Notes under the pieces: model-generated
Seen by the model: only the letters and a program-made list of their open reading frames with translations
Told to the model about the DNA's origin: nothing
Database searches by the model: none
Program-made: the position numbers and the translations under genes
NCBI GenBank assembly: GCA_002021875.1
Contig: CP018627.1
Location: forward strand, 3,100,001-3,164,000
DNA: 64,000 nucleotides
Direction of reading: 5' to 3'
Source: Streptomyces hygroscopicus
GTDB lineage: Bacteria > Actinomycetota > Actinomycetes > Streptomycetales > Streptomycetaceae
Shown: one piece after another, positions 8,533-16,301 of the stretch
Numbering within the stretch: position 1 is the stretch's first letter
Layout of the letters: each line of letters opens with the position of its first letter

Positions 8533-9584
8533 TTGGCGCCCTCCTTGAGCAGCGGGGCCGGGTTCGCGCGCGGGCCGTCGGCGATGGCCGCCACGTCGAC
8601 CTGCAGGCCCTGCTCCCGCAGGAAGCCGATCGGGACGACGTTCTCCTCGAACCGGCCGGGCAGCTCGATCCGCATCCGGCCGACCTGGTGGCCGCCGACG
8701 GTGTCCATCGCCGCGCCCAGGATCGAGATGTCGATGTTGTACGTACGGGAGAGCTGGGAGATGACCGGCTTGGTGGCCGCCTCGCCCTGGAAGGTGACGT
8801 CCACGACCGTACGGTCCTCGCCCGAGGGCACCCCGCCGACCGGGAAGAGCTCCTGGGCCAGCTCGGAGCCGGGCGTCGCCAGCAACTCGCTGACCTGGCC
8901 GGACTCGACGACCCGGCCGTCGCGCATCAGCGCGGCCGAATCGCAGATCGTCTTGACGACGTCCATCTCGTGCGTGATGAGCAGCACGGTCAGGCCGAGC
9001 TGCTCATTGAGGTCGCGCAGCAGCCGGAGGATCGAGCGGGTGGTCTCGGGGTCGAGCGCGGAGGTCGCCTCGTCCGAGAGCAGCACCTTGGGGTCGCCGG
9101 CGAGCGCGCGGGCGATGCCGACGCGCTGCTTCTGGCCGCCGGAGAGCTGCGCGGGGTACGCCTTCGCCTTGTCGCTGAGGCCCACCAGCTCCAGCAGCTC
9201 CAGGGCCTTGCGGGTGCGCTCCTTGCCGGAGACGCCGAGGATCTCCAGGGGCAGCTCGACGTTGTCCCGCACGGTGCGCGAGGAGAGCAGGTTGAAGTGC
9301 TGGAACACCATGCCGATACGGCTGCGGGCCTGGCGCAGCGCGGAGCCGGCGCTCTGGCGGCGCCCGGCGAGGGCGGTCAGGTCCTGGCCGGCCACGGTGA
9401 CCGTGCCGGAGGTGGGGCGCTCCAGGAGGTTGACGCAGCGGATGAGGGTGGACTTCCCGGCGCCGCTCTGGCCGACGACGCCGTACACCTCACCCTCGCG
9501 GACATGCAGATCGACGCCGTCGAGGGCGGTGACCTCGCGGCCTCGTGAGCGGTAGACCTTGGTCAGGTCCGTGGTGGTGATCAC
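8529..9584 (-). CDS. metN: MetN-type ABC transporter ATP-binding protein
   Basis: Cytoplasmic ATPase of the importer, 351 residues from GTG 9584 (VITTTDLTKVYRSRG). Walker A is GQSGAGKST, the signature LSGGQKQRV, Walker B followed by DEATSALDPETT. The C-terminal 90 residues form the NIL regulatory domain (VVDVTFQGEAATKPVISQL onward) that in characterised MetN proteins binds methionine and shuts the pump down. Upstream in-frame codons extend to 9743 but are Arg/Pro/Ala-rich non-domain sequence, so the shorter start is used. First structural gene of the operon. Confidence 0.92.
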   Translation of the reverse strand: MITTTDLTKVYRSRGREVTALDGVDLHVREGEVYGVVGQSGAGKSTLIRCVNLLERPTSGTVTVAGQDLTALAGRRQSAGSALRQARSRIGMVFQHFNLLSSRTVRDNVELPLEILGVSGKERTRKALELLELVGLSDKAKAYPAQLSGGQKQRVGIARALAGDPKVLLSDEATSALDPETTRSILRLLRDLNEQLGLTVLLITHEMDVVKTICDSAALMRDGRVVESGQVSELLATPGSELAQELFPVGGVPSGEDRTVVDVTFQGEAATKPVISQLSRTYNIDISILGAAMDTVGGHQVGRMRIELPGRFEENVVPIGFLREQGLQVDVAAIADGPRANPAPLLKEGAK

Positions 9585-9747
9585 AGGGTTTCCGTCACTG
9601 TTGAGTGCACGGCGGTTGGTACCGCCGGGCACGGCTCGTTCATTTCGGAACGCGGCAGGGCGGACCCGAGGGGATGCGCGATGTGTGGGCGCGTTTCGGG
9701 TTCCGGTGACGCGGGGCGGCGCGGCCCGGCGCGCTGGGCGCACGGGT

Positions 9748-9779
9748 CCGGCTCAGCCGGTCTCGCTTCGGGGCGCGAG
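9748..9779 (-). promoter_or_regulatory. Tandem hairpins in the metNIQ leader
   Basis: Between the cysteine-rich mini-ORF and metN the transcript can fold two adjacent stems: CTCGC/GCGAG (9762-9779, 8-nt loop), then CCGGC/GCCGG (9748-9760, 3-nt loop). They begin 17 nt after the leader stop codon, where a stalled ribosome would alter folding. Attenuator role inferred. The rest of 9585-9987 shows no other gene. Confidence 0.35.
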
Positions 9780-9795
9780 GCTCAGGCAGGGGCCC

Positions 9796-9882
9796 TCAGC
9801 AGTCACACATTCGACACCGACAACGAGCACCGGGCGTGGGGTTCGCCTCGGTCGCAGGGATGCGGCAGCTCGTCGTGGTCAT
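9796..9882 (-). CDS. Cysteine-rich leader peptide of the metNIQ operon
   Basis: 28-codon ORF from ATG 9882 to TGA 9796, same strand as and 211 nt ahead of metN. It starts MTTTSC and ends CRCRMCDC, so five of 28 residues are Cys (6, 21, 23, 26, 28), four of them in the last eight, with a Met between. There is no Shine-Dalgarno; a TTTACT/TTACTT stretch 7-13 nt upstream could be a -10 element for a leaderless transcript. Known precedent: short leaderless polycysteine ORFs in mycobacteria act as cysteine-responsive attenuators of sulfur genes. Here low charged tRNA-Cys would stall ribosomes at the C-terminal codons and change metN expression. Function inferred from position and composition. Confidence 0.7.
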   Translation of the reverse strand: MTTTSCRIPATEANPTPGARCRCRMCDC

Positions 9883-9987
9883 GGCCGCAAGTAAAGCAGA
9901 CACGCGTACGGACCCATCAAGCATGTCCGTATAGCGGACGTTCTTGACCAGTCCGTGGACAGTGGGAGGGGGTCGCCGGGGTCCGGC

Positions 9988-10635
9988 TCAGACCCGGCAG
10001 GTGATCTCCACGCCCCCGTCGAGGAGCCGTGCGGACACGGCCGACAGGTCCTCGACCACGATGTCGGCGACCAGCTCCTCGCGGGCGGTCGTTGTGGTCA
10101 ATGCCACGGTCCGCATCCCGGCCGCGCGGCCGGCCGCGAGCCCGGCCGGGGCGTCCTCGAAGACCACACAGCGTGCCGGGTCGACTCCCAGCCGCTCGGC
10201 CGCCAGCAGGAACGGCTCGGGGTCGGGCTTGCCACGGGTGATGTCGTCGGAGGTGATCAGCGTTCCGGGGCGTATCGCCACCTCGGCCAGGCGGGCCTCG
10301 GCCAGCGGGCGGTTGGCGGAGGTCACCACGGCCCAGCGCGCGGCGGGCAGCCCCGCCAGCAGCTCGGCGGTGCCGGGGAGCAGCTTCACCCCGCCCGGTA
10401 CGTCCTCCAGCTCCAGCTCGTCGATGCGCGCCCGGGCCCGCGGGGCGCGGTCGGCGGGGAGCAGATCGGCGATGATGTCGTCGGCCGGGCGGCCGTGCAG
10501 CTCGACCCGGGCGAAGTCCTCCGCCGGAATCCCCTGCTCCTCGGCCCAGCGGGTCCAGCAGCGATGCACCGAGTCCAGGGAGGAGACGAGCGTTCCGTCG
10601 TTGTCGAACAACAGCGCGTCAGCGGAGATCTTCAT
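9988..10635 (-). CDS. HAD-superfamily phosphatase (subfamily IA)
   Basis: 215-residue haloacid-dehalogenase hydrolase. Motif I is LLFDNDGTLVSS (nucleophile Asp and general-acid Asp), motif II VVTSANRP, motif III lysine in GKPDPEPFL, and the metal-binding acidic pair in VFEDAPAG. This layout is typical of sugar-phosphate and glycerol-phosphate phosphatases such as the 2-deoxyglucose-6-phosphatase group; the substrate cannot be fixed. Transcribed alone, divergent from the membrane-protein pair at 10784. Confidence 0.85.
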   Translation of the reverse strand: MKISADALLFDNDGTLVSSLDSVHRCWTRWAEEQGIPAEDFARVELHGRPADDIIADLLPADRAPRARARIDELELEDVPGGVKLLPGTAELLAGLPAARWAVVTSANRPLAEARLAEVAIRPGTLITSDDITRGKPDPEPFLLAAERLGVDPARCVVFEDAPAGLAAGRAAGMRTVALTTTTAREELVADIVVEDLSAVSARLLDGGVEITCRV

Positions 10636-10783
10636 GAGCCGCAGCGTACGTGGGGGTCGCGGGCGCCCTTGGGCGCGGGGCCGAGCGCAGCGCGGCCGGG
10701 CGGGCCGATTACCCTCGTCCCATGCTTGTCACTCCCTGTGTGCGCCGCCCTCGGGTGCGCCGCCGCACCGCGCGGAGGTCCCG

Positions 10784-11152
10784 TTGATCGACGCGCTGAC
10801 GGTCGCGCTCGGTGTGACCGCGCTCCTCCTCGCCGCGTGGTGCGGCTTCGCCGCCTACCGGGACCAGCCGACCAAGGACTGGCACTTCATCGGCATGGCC
10901 GTGGTGGCACTGCTGGCGATCGTGCAGCTGGCCATAGGAGTGGTGCGGCTGGCGGGCGGCGCCGACCCGCAGCAGGGGGTGGCCATCTTCGTGGCCTATC
11001 TCATCGGCTCGGCGCTGGCGGTGCCGGTCGCGGCGTTCATGTCGCTCACGGAGCGGACCCGCTGGGGTTCGGCGACGGTCTCCGCGGCGGCCGTGGTGCT
11101 GGCCGTGCTCGAGGTGCGGCTGTACGACATCTGGGGAGGCGTCGGTGGCTGA
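10784..11152 (+). CDS. Small four-helix membrane protein
   Basis: 122 residues with about four hydrophobic helices and short charged loops (RDQPTKDW, TERTRWG). I use TTG 10784 because GGAGG lies five bases upstream and the coding pattern begins there. Family not recognised beyond 'integral membrane protein'. A 21-codon ORF (10722-10787, ATG six bases after TACCCT) ends in a TGA overlapping this TTG, suggesting coupled initiation. Its 3' end overlaps the next gene by 8 nt, so the two are co-translated. Confidence 0.7.
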   Translation: MIDALTVALGVTALLLAAWCGFAAYRDQPTKDWHFIGMAVVALLAIVQLAIGVVRLAGGADPQQGVAIFVAYLIGSALAVPVAAFMSLTERTRWGSATVSAAAVVLAVLEVRLYDIWGGVGG

Positions 11153-11212
11153 TTCACGGGAGGCACGGGAGGCACGGGAGACACGGGGAGCACGGGAGGC
11201 GTCGGTGGCTGA
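11134..11212 (+). repeat. Duplicated start region and 9-bp tandem repeats
   Basis: The 19-mer GGGAGGCGTCGGTGGCTGA at 11134-11152 recurs exactly at 11194-11212, 60 nt (20 codons) later. Between them run imperfect 9-bp units of CACGGGAGG type. Each 19-mer carries a ribosome site plus a GTG start in the same frame. Confidence 0.85.
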
Positions 11213-11672
11213 GGACCCGGCGGCCGGGAAGACGGCCGGAAAGACGGAAACGGCCGCGCGCACCGGACTGGGCCAGGGCCCCGGGCGGCTGCTGGTGCTG
11301 CTCTACGGGGTCTTCACCGTGGCCGCCGCGTCCCGCTCGATCTACCAGCTGATCGCCCAGTACCAGGAGGCCCCGCTCGCCTACATCCTCTCGGCGGTCT
11401 CCGCCGTGGTGTACGCGTTCATCACGGTCTCGCTGGTGCGCGGCGGCGAGGGCGCGCGCAAGGCGGCGATGGTCTGCTGTGCGGCGGAGCTGGTGGGGGT
11501 GCTGACGGTAGGGACCTGGACCCTTGCCGACCCCTCGGCCTTCCCCGACCAGACGGTGTGGTCCGACTACGGGATGGGCTATCTGTTCATCCCGATCTTC
11601 CTGCCGGTCACGGGCCTGCTGTGGCTGCGCAAGGCCCGCCGGGGCGCACCGGATACGGCGTCGCCGGCCTGA
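11145..11672 (+). CDS. Integral membrane protein of unknown function
   Basis: 175 residues from GTG 11145, or 155 from the duplicated GTG at 11205; both have GGGAGG five bases upstream. The first ~40 residues are charged and repetitive (REAREARETRGARE) and cytoplasmic-looking; then come four hydrophobic segments (LLVLLYGVFTVAAA, YILSAVSAVVYAFITVSLV, AAMVCCAAELVGVLTVG, YLFIPIFLPVTGLLWL). No catalytic motif is seen. Overlaps the preceding membrane-protein gene by 8 nt, so the pair may form one complex. Confidence 0.75.
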   Translation: MADSREAREARETRGAREASVAEDPAAGKTAGKTETAARTGLGQGPGRLLVLLYGVFTVAAASRSIYQLIAQYQEAPLAYILSAVSAVVYAFITVSLVRGGEGARKAAMVCCAAELVGVLTVGTWTLADPSAFPDQTVWSDYGMGYLFIPIFLPVTGLLWLRKARRGAPDTASPA

Positions 11673-11709
11673 CCGAGGCCGCGGGTCTGCCGGGGCTCCG
11701 CCCCTGAGC

Positions 11710-11753
11710 CCGGTCGCCGGGCGGACCGGCAGTCCAGCCCGCCCGGCGACCGG
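11710..11753. terminator. Bidirectional terminator
   Basis: Perfect 15-bp stem (CCGGTCGCCGGGCGG and complement) with a 14-nt loop, placed between converging genes that end at 11672 (+) and 11771 (-). Confidence 0.75.
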
Positions 11754-11770
11754 CCGCGTCAGGCCGCGGC

Positions 11771-12274
11771 CTAAGCGCTGGCCGCGTACGCGGCGGCCGT
11801 GGCGTCCTTCTCCAGGGTCACCAGGCTCAGCCGGCGGTTGACCTCCTCGGTGCCCACCTGGGCGTAGCCGTAGCGGCGGTATAGCCGCAGATTGCCCTCG
11901 CTGCGGTGGCCGGTGAACAGCCGGTACCGCTTGGCGGCCCGGTCCTCGGTCAGCCGCCCCTCGATGGCCGCGAGCAGCCGTCCGCCCAGGCCGTGCCGCT
12001 GCATCCGCGGGTGGACGATCAGCTTGCCGATGGCGGCGGTCCCCTTGTCGTCGACGACTCCGCGGACCGAGCCGACGACCTCCGCGCCGAGCCGGGCGAC
12101 GAGCACACAGCCCCCGCTCAGTTCGGCGCGCAGGTCGTCGAGCGACTGCGTCAGCGGTTCGATCGAGTAGTCGCCGTAGAGCTCCGCCTCGCCCTGGTAG
12201 CACAGATATTGCAGCTTCAGGATCTGCTCGGCGTCGTCCGCGGTCGCCGCGGAGATGGTCACGCTCATGCCCAT
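11771..12274 (-). CDS. GNAT family N-acetyltransferase
   Basis: 167 residues with a full GNAT fold: central strands (CVLVARLGAEVVGSVRGVV), the acetyl-CoA pyrophosphate loop HPRMQRHGLGGRLLAAIE, and a C-terminal NLRLYRRYGY motif. This arrangement is common in small-molecule acetyltransferases; no substrate can be assigned. The very start (MGMSVTISAATADDAEQ) offers two close ATG codons. Monocistronic between a terminator and the sigma-like gene. Confidence 0.82.
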   Translation of the reverse strand: MGMSVTISAATADDAEQILKLQYLCYQGEAELYGDYSIEPLTQSLDDLRAELSGGCVLVARLGAEVVGSVRGVVDDKGTAAIGKLIVHPRMQRHGLGGRLLAAIEGRLTEDRAAKRYRLFTGHRSEGNLRLYRRYGYAQVGTEEVNRRLSLVTLEKDATAAAYAASA

Positions 12275-12395
12275 GTGCGCATGCCTCCCCTATTCTCAGT
12301 CCCCCGGCCGCGGTGAGGGTAGGAGTGCGACCGAGGGTTCATGGCCTGGGTGGAGGCGCCGCATGGTGGGCGTCCGCCTCCGAGGCGCCGGTTGT

Positions 12396-12917
12396 CTATC
12401 GCTCCTTTCCCCATGGTTCAGGAGCCGCAACCTCCGCCATGAGCATTCTGCGCAGGCAAGCCAGACATCGGGAACGTACCGGGCCCAGACTGCCCTGTGA
12501 CATTCCCAACTGGTGCGCGATCTCGCGGTACGTGAGGTCGGAGCGGGAGAGCATCGCCGCGAGCAGCGCGGGGCAGCGGCCGGGCAGCCGCCGCACCGCC
12601 GCGCGCAGCGTCCGGCGGGTCTCCGCGGTCAGTACGGCGTGTTCGGCGGGGTGGGGCTCGGGGCCGCTGAGCGGGCCGCCGGCCATCGGGTCGTACGGCA
12701 CCTCACGGCGCGCCCGGCGCCTGGCCCCGCGCACCTCGGCCCGTACGGCGCAGCGCAGCCAGCGGGCGGGGTGGGGCGGCGGTCCGGTGTCCCGGGTGCG
12801 TTCCAGCAGCCGTAGCCAGACGGCCTGTTCGAGTTCGGCGGGCTCGACGCCGACGCCGTATGCCTCGGCCGCCGCTTCGGCGGCCAGCAGCGGGCCCAGT
12901 CGCTTCACAAGGTCCAT
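12396..12917 (-). CDS. Sigma-70 family (ECF-like) sigma factor
   Basis: 173 residues. The C-terminal half is a recognisable region 4: a helix bundle (LRAAVRRLPGRCPALLAAML) and the -35-binding helix-turn-helix LTYREIAHQLGMSQGSLGPVRSRCLACLRRML. The N-terminal half fits a diverged region 2 (ELEQAVWLRLLERTRDTG, HPARWLRCAVRAEVRGARRRAR). No anti-sigma gene adjoins it. Such short sigma proteins are common in Streptomyces; the regulon is unknown. Confidence 0.78.
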   Translation of the reverse strand: MDLVKRLGPLLAAEAAAEAYGVGVEPAELEQAVWLRLLERTRDTGPPPHPARWLRCAVRAEVRGARRRARREVPYDPMAGGPLSGPEPHPAEHAVLTAETRRTLRAAVRRLPGRCPALLAAMLSRSDLTYREIAHQLGMSQGSLGPVRSRCLACLRRMLMAEVAAPEPWGKER

Positions 12918-12985
12918 GCCGGGCGGGACGAGGCCAGGTCGTGGGGTGGTTGCCGGGTGACCGTGGTCTCACCCGACCGGGGAAG

Positions 12986-13023
12986 CGGCGGGGCCGCGCG
13001 TTGACGCTCGCGCGGCCCCGCCG
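12986..13023 (-). terminator. Terminator of glpQ
   Basis: 15-bp perfect GC stem (CGGCGGGGCCGCGCG and complement) with an 8-nt loop, about 30 nt past the glpQ stop on the minus strand. Confidence 0.75.
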
Positions 13024-13052
13024 TCACCCCCTGCGTGCGGACTCCGTGCGGA

Positions 13053-14219
13053 CTACTTGCGGAAGTCCGCCGCCGCGAGAAGGGCGGTGTCCGCGTTGTC
13101 GGAGAAGATGCCGTCAATTCCGGTCGCGAAGTATGCCTTGAACGCCCCGAAAGCGTCACCGTAGGCGTTGGGGTCGGTGCCGCGGCGGAACTCGGCCGGG
13201 AGGAAGGTGTTCTCGTTGCGCATGGTGTACGGGTGCAGGACCAGCCCCGCCGCGTGCGCGTCCTTCACCACGCTGGTCGGCGTGCCCAGCTTGCCGTCCG
13301 GCGTCCGCGGGATGATGACCGACAGATCGGGGCCGATGCCCTGGGCGTAGCTCGCGATCCACTTGAGCCCCTCGGGCTTGACCAGGTCCGCGACCGTACG
13401 CGGGTCGTTCGCCTCGACGAAGTCCCAGGGCCGGCTGTCGATGGTGGACAGCAGCACGACGGACGGGGTGCCGACCAGCTTGCGCAGCCGCTGGATGCTG
13501 CTCGGCTCGAAGGACTGGAGGAACAGCGCCGCGTCCTTCTTGTGGCGGCCGTACCGGCGCAGCAGCTTGGCCAGCGGCTCCTCGAGGCCGAGGCCCAGCT
13601 TGCGGAAGTAGGTGGGGTGCTTGGTCTCCACGTACAGCCACACGCGGCGACCGCGCTTGCGGCCCTCGCGCTCGGCCCACTGGAGCACCTCTTCGAAGGT
13701 GGGCACCTCCCAGCGTCCGTCGTAGAGGGTGTTGCGCTGACGGTTGCCCGGGATGCGCTCCTTGGCGCGCAGCGTCTTCAGCTCGGCGAGAGTGAAGTCC
13801 TCGGTGAACCAGCCGGTGAGCTTGGTGCCGTCGACCGTCTTGGTGGTCTTGCGGTCGGCGAACTCCGGGTGCGCGGAGACGTCCGTGGTGGCCGTGATGT
13901 CGTTCTCGTGGCGGCAGACCAGATGGCCGTCCTTGGTGGGGACCAGGTCCTGCTCGACGATGTCCGCGCCCATGTCCAGGGCGAGCTGGTAGGAGCCGAG
14001 GGTGTGCTCGGGCCGGTAGCCGCTGGCGCCGCGGTGGCCGATCACGGTGGGAACCGGCAGCTCATGGCCCCGGCCGGACGTCCCCGCGGCAGCCGCCGCG
14101 CCCGGCGCCGACTGTGTGCCCGCGGCCGTCGCCGTGCCACCGCTCAGCGCCACCGCTCCCGCACCGAGGGCCGCGGCCCCCAGAAGGGCGCGCCGTCCGG
14201 GCTGTTGCTCCCGCTCCAT
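13053..14219 (-). CDS. glpQ: Secreted glycerophosphodiester phosphodiesterase
   Basis: 388 residues. Hydrolyses glycerophosphodiesters to glycerol-3-phosphate and an alcohol outside the cell, scavenging phosphate from phospholipid or teichoic-acid debris. A signal peptide of Tat type (QPGRRALLGAAALGAGAVA) is followed by the family hallmark VIGHRGASGYRPEHT with the catalytic His, then VEQDLVPTKDGHLVCRHE and the ETKHP metal-binding region. AAGGAG lies five bases before the ATG. A PHO box upstream indicates PhoP control under phosphate starvation. Strong terminator downstream, so monocistronic. Confidence 0.93.
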   Translation of the reverse strand: MEREQQPGRRALLGAAALGAGAVALSGGTATAAGTQSAPGAAAAAGTSGRGHELPVPTVIGHRGASGYRPEHTLGSYQLALDMGADIVEQDLVPTKDGHLVCRHENDITATTDVSAHPEFADRKTTKTVDGTKLTGWFTEDFTLAELKTLRAKERIPGNRQRNTLYDGRWEVPTFEEVLQWAEREGRKRGRRVWLYVETKHPTYFRKLGLGLEEPLAKLLRRYGRHKKDAALFLQSFEPSSIQRLRKLVGTPSVVLLSTIDSRPWDFVEANDPRTVADLVKPEGLKWIASYAQGIGPDLSVIIPRTPDGKLGTPTSVVKDAHAAGLVLHPYTMRNENTFLPAEFRRGTDPNAYGDAFGAFKAYFATGIDGIFSDNADTALLAAADFRK

Positions 14220-14330
14220 CTGTGCTCCTTGATGTGGTGTTCAACACCTGTCAAATCCAGTCAGAAGATGGGCTGATGGTAGGCGTGGGCAGCTTTCGTA
14301 CGGGAGACATCGGACGAAACACGGAGGGAA

Positions 14331-14363
14331 CGCGGGTCAACACTGCGTACCAGGTGGGTGAAC
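14331..14363 (-). promoter_or_regulatory. PHO box (PhoP operator) upstream of glpQ
   Basis: Three consecutive 11-nt units on the minus strand: GTTCACCCACC (14353-14363), a degenerate middle unit, then GTTGACCCGCG (14331-14341), i.e. GTTCACC-type repeats in exact 11-nt register, the Streptomyces PHO-box layout. It lies about 110 nt upstream of the glpQ ATG and a similar distance from plsC on the other strand, so PhoP could affect both. Confidence 0.7.
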
Positions 14364-14480
14364 CTGGTGTGCGCCGGGGCGCAACCGGCGAGTATCGTCC
14401 TCATCGGCGCTCCGGTGCGGTACGAGGTTGACGGACCGTACGACGGTGCGCCCCAGACCTTGACCCCGACCGGAGGGCCC

Positions 14481-15155
14481 GTGTCCCGATTCGCGTTTCT
14501 GAAGGCAGTACTCGGTCCGCTGATGCGCCTGATGTTCCGCCCACGGGTCGAGGGGGCCGAGGGCATTCCGGGCTCGGGCCCGGTGATCCTCGCCGGAAAC
14601 CATCTCACCTTCATCGACTCGATGATCCTGCCGCTGGTCTGTGACCGTCAGGTCTTCTTCATCGGCAAGGACGAGTACGTCACGGGCAAGGGCCTCAAGG
14701 GCCGGCTGATGGCCTGGTTCTTCACCGGCGTCGGCATGATCCCGGTGGACCGGGACGGCGGACGCGGCGGCGTCGCGGCGCTGATGACGGGGCGCCGGGT
14801 GCTGGAGGAGGGCCGGGTCTTCGGCATCTACCCCGAGGGCACCCGCTCCCCCGACGGCCGCCTCTACCGCGGCCGTACCGGCATCGCCCGCCTCGCGCTG
14901 ATGACCGGCGCGCCCGTGGTGCCGTTCGCGATGATCGGGACCGACCGGATCCAGCCGGGCGGCAAGGGGCTGCCGCGGCCGGGCCGGGTGCGGGTCCGTT
15001 TCGGCGAGCCGCTGGAGTTCACCCGCTACGAGGGCATGGACCGCGACCGCTATGTGCTGCGGGCCGTGACCGACGAGGTGATGAGCCACGTGATGCGGCT
15101 GTCGGGTCAGGAGTACGTGGACATCTACGCCACGAAGGCGAAGGCGGCGGCCTGA
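14481..15155 (+). CDS. plsC: 1-acyl-sn-glycerol-3-phosphate acyltransferase
   Basis: 224 residues from GTG 14481, which has GGAGG four bases ahead (an upstream ATG at 14358 has none). Transfers an acyl chain to lysophosphatidate to give phosphatidate at the membrane. Block I is NHLTFID (the NHX4D catalytic motif) and block III is YPEGTRSPDG, binding the glycerol phosphate. Hydrophobic segments near the start (FLKAVLGPLMRLMF) could anchor it. Divergent from glpQ across the PHO-box region. Confidence 0.92.
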   Translation: MSRFAFLKAVLGPLMRLMFRPRVEGAEGIPGSGPVILAGNHLTFIDSMILPLVCDRQVFFIGKDEYVTGKGLKGRLMAWFFTGVGMIPVDRDGGRGGVAALMTGRRVLEEGRVFGIYPEGTRSPDGRLYRGRTGIARLALMTGAPVVPFAMIGTDRIQPGGKGLPRPGRVRVRFGEPLEFTRYEGMDRDRYVLRAVTDEVMSHVMRLSGQEYVDIYATKAKAAA

Positions 15156-15170
15156 CGTTTCGGGCGCATC

Positions 15171-15197
15171 GCGGCGGTCCGGTGCTCGGGCCGCCGC
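15171..15197 (+). terminator. Probable plsC terminator
   Basis: GCGGCGG ... CCGCCGC inverted repeat with a GC-rich interior 16 nt past the plsC stop. The rest of the 322-nt gap to 15478 is GC-rich and shows no gene that I can support. Confidence 0.45.
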
Positions 15198-15477
15198 GGT
15201 GGTGTGTCGGGGGGCCGAGGTTCCGCGGGCGGGCGGCGGCGGTCCCGTCTCCGGTGAACCGCCGGACATGTGTCCCGCGGCGAGCCGCCACCCCCGCACG
15301 TTCGGTCGAATCCGCCGTCCCCGCTCCGGCGGAACCGCCGTCGCATGGCGTTCCGGCCAACCCGTCGGGCGCGGCGAGCTGTCGGCTCCGGTCGGCGTCG
15401 CCCGTCGCCATCGTGGCGGAAGATCAGATTCCGCTACCCGCTGGTCACCACCGGGCCCGGGCACTATGGTGCCGCGG

Positions 15478-16293
15478 GTGACCACAGTGACCGTGCCCTC
15501 CCCCGACTTCCTGACGCTGCGCGGTCGGCGATTCGCCCTGACCGATTTCGGCGGACCGGGCGACCCGGTGCTGGCCCTGCACGGCCACTTCGGCCGGGGC
15601 AGGATGTACGCGCCCCTGGCCGCCGCCCTCGCCCCGGAACGGCGGGTGATCGCTCTCGATCAGCGGGGGCACGGGCTGACCGGCGGCGGTGGCCCGTTCA
15701 CGCTGGACGAGTACGTGGCCGACGCCGCCGCACTCCTGCGGGAGCTGCGTCTGGGCCCGGTCCCGGTCGTCGCCCACTCCACCGGCGCGGTCGGCGCGTA
15801 CGCCCTGGCCGCCCGCCATCCGGACCTGGTGAGCGCGCTCGTCGTCGAGGACATCGGCGCGGTGACGGACCGTCCGGTGGTCAGCCATCCGGTGCTCGAC
15901 GTCTCGGGGTGGCCGACCTGGGCCGTGGACCGGGAGAAGCTGCGCTCCGACATCGAGTCCCGGGGCATCCCGGACGCCTCGTACTTCCTCGACAGCGCCG
16001 AACGGGACCCCCAAACGGGCGGCTGGCGGCTGCTGTTCGAGCCCAGCCATATGATGGCGTCCCAGCAGGCCATGTGCGGTGACTTCTGGGACGACTGGCT
16101 GGGCTCCTCCTGCCCCGCGCTGCTGATGCGCGGCGAGCACAGCTCGCTGCTGCCACCGGGCCACGCCCACGAGATGGCCGCCCGCCGCCCCAACACGAGG
16201 CTCCGCGAATTCGCCGGGTGCGGTCACTGGATCCACGACGACGCGCCCCGGCCGTACGCCCGCGCGGTCCGTTCGTTCCTGAGCGCGTTGTAG
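15478..16293 (+). CDS. Alpha/beta hydrolase
   Basis: 271 residues from GTG 15478 (VTTVTVPSPDF). Fold markers: oxyanion HGHFGRGRM, LDQRGHG after strand 4, nucleophile elbow AHSTGAVGAY with Ser, and terminal CGHWIHDD with the catalytic His. A TATGGT ending seven bases before this GTG fits a -10 element of a leaderless mRNA; an in-frame ATG at 15466 is the alternative. Substrate unknown; this group includes esterases and C-C bond hydrolases. Confidence 0.82.
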   Translation: MTTVTVPSPDFLTLRGRRFALTDFGGPGDPVLALHGHFGRGRMYAPLAAALAPERRVIALDQRGHGLTGGGGPFTLDEYVADAAALLRELRLGPVPVVAHSTGAVGAYALAARHPDLVSALVVEDIGAVTDRPVVSHPVLDVSGWPTWAVDREKLRSDIESRGIPDASYFLDSAERDPQTGGWRLLFEPSHMMASQQAMCGDFWDDWLGSSCPALLMRGEHSSLLPPGHAHEMAARRPNTRLREFAGCGHWIHDDAPRPYARAVRSFLSAL

Positions 16294-16301
16294 CCGCGTC
16301 T

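Noticed and set aside
9585..9987. SAM riboswitch upstream of metN
   Set aside because: No recognisable SAM-I/SAM-IV core in the minus-strand leader; the cysteine-rich ORF offers a better regulatory explanation.
14236..14248. GGTGTTCAACACC palindrome in the glpQ 5' leader as a separate operator
   Set aside because: Short and unsupported; no matching copy was noticed elsewhere in the window, so it is left as chance.
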